This document shows positions 1 to 5,080 of a DNA stretch of 5,080 nt, piece by piece. Made by a program: the position numbers and the translations under genes. Within the stretch, counting starts at the first letter, position 1. Each line of letters opens with the position of its first letter. Under the pieces are notes generated by a model. It was not told the origin of the DNA. It ran no database searches and saw nothing but the letters and a program-made list of their open reading frames with translations. This DNA is from Anaerolineae bacterium (GTDB taxonomy: Bacteria > Chloroflexota > Anaerolineae > 4572-78 > J111), in assembly GCA_020433835.1 (NCBI GenBank), contig JAGRBY010000543.1, positions 1-5,080 of the forward strand, given 5' to 3'.

Positions 1-140
1 TTGCCATTCTATAATACCCCTGCAATCGTAGCTTTTAGCCTCTCTTTTATGAAAAAGATAATAATACCTTAAAATTTGAACTCGCTTGTTTCATTAGCCG
101 ACTCTTGTTTCTATCAACTCAATATAGAACTGAATACTCA

Positions 141-169
141 TTGCCACGGACTTATAGTTATGTTAAAAT
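141..169 (+). promoter_or_regulatory. Candidate sigma-70 type promoter upstream of the 176-274 interval
   Basis: TTGCCA (141-146) matches the -35 consensus at five of six bases. TAAAAT (164-169) matches the -10 at five of six, with exactly 17 bp between them. A TG at 161-162 gives an extended -10 (TGnTAAAAT). Transcription would start near 176. The next object downstream is a terminator-like hairpin, not a gene start, so the product would be a short RNA or a terminated leader. In an AT-rich region such a match can arise by chance. Confidence 0.4.
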
Positions 170-175
170 AGGAAA

Positions 176-274
176 AAATAGTGATATTTTTGCCTGAAAC
201 GGGCAAAGCAAGCTGCACCATCCATCATTTACAACGACCAATCGCTGCCGAAGTTCAGGCAGTGTTTTTATTTT
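176..274 (+). ncRNA. Candidate small RNA or transcription attenuator
   Basis: An interval of about 100 nt lies between a promoter-like pair and an intrinsic-terminator-like hairpin. It contains a 5' hairpin (TTTGCC at 189-194 with GGCAAA at 202-207). It also contains a perfect 8-bp inverted repeat, TGCCTGAA (191-198) with TTCAGGCA (254-261), that cannot form together with the 5' hairpin or with the terminator stem (243-249 with 258-264). Mutually exclusive pairings are what an attenuator or riboswitch uses. I do not recognise a known riboswitch or sRNA family. The alternatives are chance pairing in AT-rich DNA, or a decayed gene fragment covering the same bases. The start is estimated from the promoter spacing. 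Confidence 0.25.
243..274 (+). terminator. Intrinsic-terminator-like hairpin
   Basis: The stem pairs CGCTGCC (243-249) with GGCAGTG (258-264): seven pairs including one G-U, closing an 8-base loop. It is followed at once by a T-rich run, TTTTTATTTT (265-274). The orientation fits + strand transcription coming from the left. The stem is short but GC-rich. It would separate the AT-rich left edge of the window from the TIR gene cassette. Confidence 0.45.
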
Positions 275-345
275 CAGGGTTTTTAGATGGGTAAACGCCA
301 TTATTTTGGCCAATTATTGACAGAGAACTGACGTGAAGATGGTTG

Positions 346-361
346 GTTTACTAAAGTAAAC
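346..361. promoter_or_regulatory. Perfect 16-bp palindrome, operator-like
   Basis: GTTTACT (346-352), AA, AGTAAAC (355-361): both 7-base arms are perfect inverted copies. The size and two-fold symmetry fit a site for a dimeric helix-turn-helix repressor. A TAATAT (365-370) preceded by TG sits just downstream and could be a -10 that a bound protein would cover, but no good -35 is present at the right distance. The site is 285 bp from the first gene start, so a role in regulating the cassette would need a long leader. Confidence 0.3.
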
Positions 362-436
362 ATGTAATATACTTAACAAAATATGAAACCAAATACCTGT
401 GAACCTGCTTCCTCATCATCATTCTTTGTAAGTTGA

Positions 437-597
437 GTACCGGACACTAGATCCGTACAATAGTAAAAGACTTTTAAGCCACAAATTACACGAATTAACA
501 CCAATTAGGAGATTAAAATTCGTGCAAATTCGTGCAATTCGTGGCTAATTCCATCCGTTATTTATCGACCCTATCGTATGGACCCAGTGCCGAGTAC
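437..597. repeat. Nested inverted-repeat element, outer arms (MITE-like)
   Basis: The outer arms are 437-463 and 571-597. The left arm aligned to the reverse complement of the right arm gives 20 of 27 identical bases by hand count; six of the seven differences are transitions. They enclose a second, stronger inverted repeat at 477-546. The whole 161-bp unit can fold into one interrupted hairpin or cruciform. It has no reading frame, so if mobile it would be a non-autonomous element. I see no clear target-site duplication. It lies 48 bp upstream of the first TIR gene, and its right arm overlaps a possible -35 for that gene. Confidence 0.5.
477..546. repeat. Inner inverted repeat of the nested element, with internal CACnAATT units
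   Basis: The arms are 477-507 and 516-546 around an 8-base loop (508-515). The left arm matches the reverse complement of the right at 25 of 31 bases by hand count. Each arm is built of short units: CACAAATT, CACGAATT and CACCAATT on the left, and CACGAATT-like copies on the right when read in reverse complement, spaced roughly 10 bp or one helical turn. Arms starting AGCCAC followed by AATT-containing units resemble intergenic palindromes dispersed in many environmental bacterial genomes. That likeness is from memory and unchecked. It could act as a folded DNA or RNA structure, a protein-binding array, or simply a repeat. Confidence 0.65.
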
Positions 598-607
598 CGA
601 ATAAAAT
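579..607 (+). promoter_or_regulatory. Weak candidate promoter for the EAD-TIR gene
   Basis: TGGACC (579-584, four of six matches to the -35 consensus) and TAAAAT (602-607, five of six to the -10) are separated by 17 bp. This predicts a start near 614 and a leader of about 30 nt before the start codon at 646. The -35 lies inside the right arm of the nested inverted repeat, so the repeat may have supplied or altered the promoter. No other pair in 560-645 looks better. Confidence 0.25.
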
Positions 608-630
608 ACATATTTTAAACCAAATGTCGA

Positions 631-639
631 GGAGAGGAG
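631..639 (+). promoter_or_regulatory. Ribosome binding site of the EAD-TIR gene
   Basis: A purine-rich run with AGGAG at 635-639 lies six bases before the ATG at 646, and a second GGAG starts at 631. It is strong and well spaced, and fixes the start of the gene. Confidence 0.75.
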
Positions 640-645
640 AAAAGC

Positions 646-1596
646 ATGGCTGGGATTCCATCTCATCTATCTAAATTGTTACGGGAAGCGCTCGCTGATA
701 GTGAACAATTTGACACTAACCGCAGTTTGCGTGCCGTGTTTAGCCAAGAGTCGCTAAAACCTTGGCGTAACAGCTTGCCCCAAGCCGATTCGCTGATGGA
801 GCGGGTCGATGCGGTGATCAGTTATTTGCACGAAAAACGCCGGCGAGATGGCACCAATGCCCTGGTTTTATTGCTGCGTGTATTGAGTAGCCAAATAGAC
901 TCTGAAGATGACCGCCATCACCAATTGGCCTCGTTGGCCAATGAACTTGAGCAAGTCTTGGGAGACGGTATATCTCCAGCGCCACACCCGGCGATAAGTG
1001 GGCTGACTTCCGCAAAGCCATCGGCTCACGTGTCTGAGCCAGCGGCTCAAACTGACTTTCCTTCGGCCACTCGTGAGAAAAGCCCAGAGGAACAGCCAAA
1101 GACCAAATCAAAGGACTTTTTCATTAGCTACAACCGCCACGACCGGCAGTGGGCCGAGTGGATCGCCTGGCAGATGGAGGCCGCCGGTTACACCACTGTT
1201 ATCCAAGCCTGGGACTTCCGGCCAGGCGGCAACTTTGTGGCCGACATGCAACGAGCAACCACCGAAGCAGAGCGTACCCTCGCCGTCCTCTCGCCCGATT
1301 ATCTAGCCTCCAGCTTTACTCAGCCGGAGTGGAACGCAGCCTTTGCTCAAGACCCCACCGGTGAGCAAGGGCTATTGCTTCCTGTGCGAGTCCGAGAGTG
1401 TGAGTTGAAAGGGTTACTACCCCAAATTGTCTACATTGATTTGGTTGGACAGGATCAGGAAACAGCCAAAATAGAACTACTGAACGGGATCAAGCGAGGT
1501 CGAGCCAAGCCTATGATCGAACCTCACTTTCCAGGTGAAGTAAAGCATCCCATATCTGAACAACCTGCCTTTCCAGGTAAGTCGTTTTCAACCTGA
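646..1596 (+). CDS. EAD-TIR protein: adaptor domain plus predicted NAD-processing TIR effector
   Basis: A 316-residue cytoplasmic protein with no signal peptide or membrane helix. Residues 1-106 form a helical effector-associated domain (EAD), with FDTN at 22-25, LRAVF at 28-32, RVD at 53-55 and DG at 68-69. I do not assign an EAD number. Residues 107-155 are a Pro/Ala/Ser-rich flexible linker. Residues 156-290 are a TIR_2-type TIR domain: FFISY at 158-162, QAWDFRPG at 187-194, LSPDYL at 215-220, and E228 in the QPEW motif at the position of the catalytic glutamate of NAD-cleaving TIRs. All core motifs look intact, so NADase or cyclase-like activity is likely but unproven. The tail (291-316) has two FPG motifs resembling linkers that normally lead into an NTPase or repeat domain, yet the protein stops there. 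The start is chosen by the AGGAG six bases upstream. Its EAD is homologous to that of the next gene. The TIR-coding DNA is markedly GC-richer than the next gene. Confidence 0.88.
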   Translation: MAGIPSHLSKLLREALADSEQFDTNRSLRAVFSQESLKPWRNSLPQADSLMERVDAVISYLHEKRRRDGTNALVLLLRVLSSQIDSEDDRHHQLASLANELEQVLGDGISPAPHPAISGLTSAKPSAHVSEPAAQTDFPSATREKSPEEQPKTKSKDFFISYNRHDRQWAEWIAWQMEAAGYTTVIQAWDFRPGGNFVADMQRATTEAERTLAVLSPDYLASSFTQPEWNAAFAQDPTGEQGLLLPVRVRECELKGLLPQIVYIDLVGQDQETAKIELLNGIKRGRAKPMIEPHFPGEVKHPISEQPAFPGKSFST

Positions 1597-1735
1597 GATT
1601 ACCCTTCATTTATCTAAGAACGCTGTTAAACTATCTTCTTTTGTTTAGTTTATGAGACTTAATACCCCGTGTAAGATGAGCATGTAATTAAGGGCTGCAA
1701 AAAACCTGGTAAAAGTTTCATAAGGAGAAGGAGCA
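1597..1735 (+). other. Intergenic spacer with a weak hairpin and doubled ribosome binding site
   Basis: This 139-bp AT-rich spacer lies between the two TIR genes. TAAACTA (1627-1633) and TAGTTTA (1646-1652) are perfect inverted copies, but the stem is AT-only apart from one GC pair and no T run follows, so I do not call it a terminator. I see no convincing promoter, and no remnant of a longer C-terminus for the first gene. AAGGAG occurs twice in tandem (1722-1727 and 1728-1733); the first copy is eight bases before the ATG at 1736 and is the better spaced one. Co-transcription of genes 1 and 2 is likely but not certain. Confidence 0.5.
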
Positions 1736-3631
1736 ATGCCTGGATTATCCCACGAACTCTATAACCATTGCCGTAATATACTTCTAAAGTGCCGCGAATT
1801 TGATAGCAACTCCTTATTGCGGGTTGTATTTATTATTGATGAACTGGCTCCTTTCAACGATGCAATAGCAGAGGCTGAAAACAAAAAGGATCGAGTGGAC
1901 CTTTGTCTAGCTTCTCTATTACCTAAATCCCTCAAAGATGGTCGCCCCGTCCTGCCTCTCTTTCTAACAGCCTTACGTGATCGATATTCTGAAGCAGAGG
2001 CTTTATACTACGAACTGGAAGGACTTATTGATCCCATTCGGGCGGCTCTGGTTCATCAGGCTGACCAAAGCGCTACTCAACAAATACAACAAGTTTTCAT
2101 CAGCTACAAGCGCAATGCCGAACCAGATGAGAGCGTAGCTATGTACCTGACACGTTTCTTGAATGCTCAAGGAAAACAAACTTTTATTGACCAAAAACTT
2201 AAGGTTGGAATGGATTGGGTCAATGAAATTCATGATCAAATTGCCCAATCTGATTTTTTAGTCGTGTTACTCTCGCCTGACTCAATGAAAAGTGATATGG
2301 TTCTCGAGGAGGTCAAATTTGCCGATTTACAGTGGCGTGAAACCGGGCGACCACGAATTTTGCCAGTTCGTTTGGGTTATGAAGGGCCACTGCCTTATCC
2401 ACTTGACGATTATTTGCGCCCGTTACAGTATGCGCTCTGGCTAAACGAGACTGATACCCCCAATGTTGGTCACCGTATCTTGAATGCCATGAAAGGCATC
2501 GAAACGCTGCCCCAAACTTCATCTGTCTTGCCCAAGACAATGATGTGGCAGACCGTTTCAAAGACCAATGTAGGTGGTAGGCCAATTGTCGAACCTTATT
2601 CGAATTTCGATCCCTGGCTGATTCTAGAGGCGCCGGGAGGTTTAGTTGATTTGGAGTCCCCGTTTTATATCGAACGTCGGGCCGATATACGTCTAAAGCG
2701 TGAATTAAGCAAAGCCGGGACCACGACCACTATTCGCGCTCCACGCCAGATGGGTAAAACTTCACTTCTCGTCCGTGGGGTCGAACATGCTCGTCAGAAG
2801 GGTTCGTCAATTATTTTTTGTGACTTTCAAATGATTGATTCTACTTACTTGCAATCCCTAGATGTGTTTTTGTATTATTTGGCTTTGAATATAGCCACAA
2901 CCCTAAAAATCGATCCTGAAGAAGTAGATCGAATTTGGCAAAGTCCACTTGGCCCTCCAGATAGGCTAACTCAGTTTTTGGAGGATCGCGCTCTCAAGCA
3001 GGCCACGAACCCTATCGTTCTGGCCATTGATGAAGCCGATCGACTCTTTGAGGCATCATTTCGTCAACAGTTCTTTGCTTTGATTCGAGCCTGGTTTACC
3101 AAGCGTGGGTTCAATCCGCTCTGGAAAAAAATAAACATTGCCATGGTGATTTCTACTCATCCTTTCTTATTAATAGATGATATCAATCAATCGCCTTTCA
3201 ATGTTGGCTTGAGACTTGACCTCGAAGATTTTGATCTAGACCAAGTACGAGATCTCAATGAACGGCACGGTGCGCCTCTAAACGAGACTGAACTTTTGAA
3301 CATGATGACCCTTCTGGGAGGGCATCCTTACCTGGTGCGTCAGGCATTCTATAGTTTGATCGATGAAGAAATTACCTGGGTGGAACTTGTTAAAGATGCT
3401 ACCGCCGAGACCGGACCTTTCAAATCCCATTTACGTCAGTATTTATGGCAACTACGGGACAAGCCACAACTTATTCAGGCTCTCCAAACCATCCTGACCC
3501 AGCAAACTTGCTCTGATGACACGGCCCTAACCCGGTTAAGTGCAGCCGGGCTGCTCCGACAAAGTGAGGACGGCCGGTACCTTTGTCGCTGCCAACTTTA
3601 CGAATTATATCTCAAAAGATTTCTCTTATGA
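1736..3631 (+). CDS. EAD-TIR-AAA protein: TIR effector fused to an AAA_35-type ATPase
   Basis: A 631-residue predicted cytoplasmic protein. Residues 1-106 are an EAD aligning without gaps to that of the upstream gene (about 29 identities in 105, by hand), sharing FD-N, LR-VF, L-P, RVD and DG. Residues 119-258 are a TIR domain: FISYKR at 121-126, FIDQKLKVGMDW at 150-161, LLSPDSM at 178-184, and E192 in VLEEV as the expected catalytic glutamate. Residues 300-631 are an AAA-like (AAA_35-type) P-loop ATPase: Walker A-like APRQMGKTSLL (K341, T342), Walker B IDEAD (D432, E433), SPFNVG at 486-491, GGHPYL at 528-533, and a winged-helix-like end from about 594. An NTP-controlled TIR switch is a reasonable inference; substrate and trigger are unknown. 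The start is set by tandem AAGGAG motifs and by the EAD beginning at residue 1. Its stop overlaps the next start by four bases. GC is low across its TIR region. Confidence 0.9.
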   Translation: MPGLSHELYNHCRNILLKCREFDSNSLLRVVFIIDELAPFNDAIAEAENKKDRVDLCLASLLPKSLKDGRPVLPLFLTALRDRYSEAEALYYELEGLIDPIRAALVHQADQSATQQIQQVFISYKRNAEPDESVAMYLTRFLNAQGKQTFIDQKLKVGMDWVNEIHDQIAQSDFLVVLLSPDSMKSDMVLEEVKFADLQWRETGRPRILPVRLGYEGPLPYPLDDYLRPLQYALWLNETDTPNVGHRILNAMKGIETLPQTSSVLPKTMMWQTVSKTNVGGRPIVEPYSNFDPWLILEAPGGLVDLESPFYIERRADIRLKRELSKAGTTTTIRAPRQMGKTSLLVRGVEHARQKGSSIIFCDFQMIDSTYLQSLDVFLYYLALNIATTLKIDPEEVDRIWQSPLGPPDRLTQFLEDRALKQATNPIVLAIDEADRLFEASFRQQFFALIRAWFTKRGFNPLWKKINIAMVISTHPFLLIDDINQSPFNVGLRLDLEDFDLDQVRDLNERHGAPLNETELLNMMTLLGGHPYLVRQAFYSLIDEEITWVELVKDATAETGPFKSHLRQYLWQLRDKPQLIQALQTILTQQTCSDDTALTRLSAAGLLRQSEDGRYLCRCQLYELYLKRFLL

Positions 3632-5080
3632 ACGTATTAGACGCTATCGATTTTTTCAAAACGGGCGGAGCATTAGATCCAGATGACCCCAGTTATGTTA
3701 TTCGTCAGGCTGATCAGGCACTGGGACGGGCGGTACTATCTGGACAGTATTGTAACATCCTCACCTCTCGACAAATGGGCAAGTCTAGTCTAATGGTCCG
3801 TACGGTAAGCTATCTGCAATCTCAAAACACACGCACCGTGGTGATCGATCTGACCAATATCGGGACTACGGTGAGTGCGAGTGAGTGGTATTTCGGGATA
3901 ATCAGTCAATTTAAACGGCAATTAGATTTAACTCTGGATGAAGCAGCATGGTGGACCGAACGGACTGGCCTAGGTCCCGTGCAGCGTTTCTCAGACTTCT
4001 TACGCCAGGTAGTACTCGGAGAGGTTAAAGAATCAATTGTCGTATTTATTGACGAGATAGATTCGACGCTCAACCTTCGCTTTACGGATGATTTTTTTGC
4101 GGCAATTCGTGCGGCTTATAATGCTCGCGCTCGCGACCCAGTCTATCATCGTTTAACCTTTGTCTTAGTAGGCGTGGCTCGACCGGCTGATCTCATCAAA
4201 AATCGCTGGCGCACACCTTATAATATAGGTACATCTATTGACTTAGGCGATTTTACCGAGTCCGAAGCCCAAACGCTCCTAAACGGATTAAAGGTCGCTT
4301 ACCCCCAACATGCGGAAAACATTCTAGAACGGGTCCTATACTGGACTGATGGTCATCCCTATTTGTCTCAAAAAATGTGCGCCGAAGTAGTCGCTGAAGA
4401 CAATGATTTAATGGATGAGGGGATGGATACGCTTGTAGAACGGCTATTTCTAACGACAAAAGCCAAACGCGAAGAGAGTAATTTAATGTTTATTCGCGAC
4501 CGTATCCGAGAGACTCGCGAAAGAGGAGCAATGCTTCGAGTCTATCGACGGGTGTGGGCTAGTGAACAAATCAAGGATGAAGAACGATCAGTAACTAAGT
4601 CTCAACTAAAATTAATTGGATTGGTCAAAGTTGGATCAGGGGGCTATTTAGTCGTCCGCAATCGCATTTACAGCCAGATCTTTGATGCGCAGTGGGTAAA
4701 AGAGAATATGCCCGTATCGCTGGCGCGGCGGATAGCTATTGTGACAACGACTGTGGCCATCCTGCTAGTGTTGATCGTGGGCTATCTCGTCTATCTCGAT
4801 AGGTCTCGGCCTGATAATGTCAAGGCTGAACTATATACAACAGGCTTTCAAAATACCACAAGTCCAGAGGTACGGCTAAATAATTTAGCCGGGCTGTTCA
4901 GATTAAAAGGATATCAAGATCAGGCCCGTGAGCTCTTTTTTGAGCTAACAAGAGGAGAACAACTGGCCATGTTCGTGGGATTAGACAATCCTCAGCAAGT
5001 TGAAGCTGATATATTAACGGTAGTAGAGGGTGTTTATCAAGATCAGCGTTTAGAAAACAATCCGGCGCAAAATCAATTAC
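3628..5080 (+). CDS. Membrane-anchored AAA_35-type ATPase, 3'-partial
   Basis: The frame is open from the ATG at 3628 to the window edge: 484 complete codons, no stop. Residues 1-360 form an AAA-like ATPase of the group often fused to WD40 or other repeats in cyanobacteria and Chloroflexota: FFKTGGAL at 9-16, Walker A-like SRQMGKSSLM (K52, S53), Walker B FIDEID (D142, E143), TPYNIG at 196-201, GHPYL at 242-246, and a winged-helix-like end with VRNRIYSQIF at 343-352. Residues 369-390 are a hydrophobic transmembrane helix after LARR, predicting the ATPase in the cytoplasm and the C-terminus outside. Residues 398-484 look helical, with a possible TPR-like stretch around 414-440; I do not recognise the domain. 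No clear ribosome binding site precedes the start, but the ATGA overlap with the preceding stop suggests translational coupling. It is probably a partner of the preceding EAD-TIR-AAA protein. Full length and any sensor domain are outside the window. Confidence 0.88.
   Translation, partial: MNVLDAIDFFKTGGALDPDDPSYVIRQADQALGRAVLSGQYCNILTSRQMGKSSLMVRTVSYLQSQNTRTVVIDLTNIGTTVSASEWYFGIISQFKRQLDLTLDEAAWWTERTGLGPVQRFSDFLRQVVLGEVKESIVVFIDEIDSTLNLRFTDDFFAAIRAAYNARARDPVYHRLTFVLVGVARPADLIKNRWRTPYNIGTSIDLGDFTESEAQTLLNGLKVAYPQHAENILERVLYWTDGHPYLSQKMCAEVVAEDNDLMDEGMDTLVERLFLTTKAKREESNLMFIRDRIRETRERGAMLRVYRRVWASEQIKDEERSVTKSQLKLIGLVKVGSGGYLVVRNRIYSQIFDAQWVKENMPVSLARRIAIVTTTVAILLVLIVGYLVYLDRSRPDNVKAELYTTGFQNTTSPEVRLNNLAGLFRLKGYQDQARELFFELTRGEQLAMFVGLDNPQQVEADILTVVEGVYQDQRLENNPAQNQL

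Larger units (their letters stand above)
1..645. other. Upstream non-coding region (no convincing gene)
   Basis: I see no reading frame here with both a good start and protein-like length on either strand. The region is AT-rich, especially 1-190 and 360-430. It holds, in order, a promoter-like pair (141-169), a small-RNA or attenuator candidate ending in a terminator-like hairpin (243-274), a 16-bp perfect palindrome (346-361) and a nested inverted-repeat element (437-597). A TATAAT at 10-15 could be part of another promoter, but its -35 would lie at or before the window edge. Positions 16-140 show nothing I can name. A weakly protein-like stretch at 181-367 is discussed under findings. Confidence 0.6.

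Noticed and set aside
317..322. TTGACA, a perfect -35 box
   Set aside because: No acceptable -10 lies 16-18 bp downstream (the sequence there is GC-mixed, around TGGTTG), so it is not called as a promoter.
477..546. CRISPR array, suggested by short repeated CACnAATT units
   Set aside because: The units are only about 8 bases, are spaced by one or two bases and are arranged as an inverted repeat. There are no spacers and no cas genes.
435..599. GAGTACCG occurring at both ends (435-442 and 592-599) as a target-site duplication
   Set aside because: The GTAC core is itself palindromic and belongs to the outer inverted arms, so the direct-repeat appearance is explained by them.
818..1111. Minus-strand open frames opposite the EAD of gene 1
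   Set aside because: Antisense to a well-supported gene, with no recognisable domain and no good start signal.
1073..1364. Two overlapping + strand open frames inside the TIR part of gene 1
   Set aside because: They lie in other frames of a strongly conserved TIR coding region that is GC-rich and so has few stops. No ribosome binding site is evident, and the translations look like shadow sequence.
1627..1652. TAAACTA/TAGTTTA hairpin after gene 1 as a terminator
   Set aside because: The stem has only one GC pair, the loop is 12 bases and there is no T run after it. It would be too weak to end transcription.
2003..2585. Minus-strand open frames opposite the TIR and linker of gene 2
   Set aside because: Antisense shadows of a confident coding region; the composition does not look like a real protein and there is no start signal.
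4253..4459. Minus-strand open frame opposite gene 3
   Set aside because: Antisense to the conserved ATPase core of gene 3, with no supporting motif.

Overview
The window reads as an accessory, biological-conflict type locus from a bacterium of moderate GC content. The proteins look most like those of Chloroflexota or filamentous cyanobacteria, which carry many TIR domains, AAA-like (AAA_35-type) NTPases and effector-associated domains (EADs, small death-fold-like adaptor domains). The phylum is inferred from protein style only; no marker gene is present.

Layout. Positions 1-645 hold no convincing gene. This stretch carries a plausible promoter followed by a short RNA-sized interval ending in an intrinsic-terminator-like hairpin (about 141-274), a perfect 16-bp operator-like palindrome (346-361), and a nested inverted-repeat element (437-597) that ends 48 bp before the first start codon. 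Three same-strand genes follow. Gene 1 (646-1596) is an EAD-TIR protein. Gene 2 (1736-3631) is an EAD-TIR-AAA protein. Gene 3 (3628-5080, running off the window) is an AAA protein with a transmembrane helix and an unidentified C-terminal part. Genes 1 and 2 are 139 bp apart; genes 2 and 3 overlap by four bases (ATGA).

How they may work together. Genes 1 and 2 begin with homologous EADs that align without gaps, so the two proteins may dock through like-with-like EAD contacts. Both TIR domains keep the expected catalytic glutamate and are likely NAD-processing effectors, but they belong to clearly different TIR subtypes. Gene 2 adds an intact P-loop ATPase with a C-terminal winged-helix-like end. 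Gene 3 has a second, diverged ATPase of the same family, tethered to the membrane and probably translationally coupled to gene 2. The working model is a membrane-linked, NTP-gated switch that releases TIR activity when triggered, for example by phage. The domain calls are well supported by visible motifs; the joint function is inference. The sensor is not obvious, and may lie in the missing C-terminus of gene 3 or outside the window.
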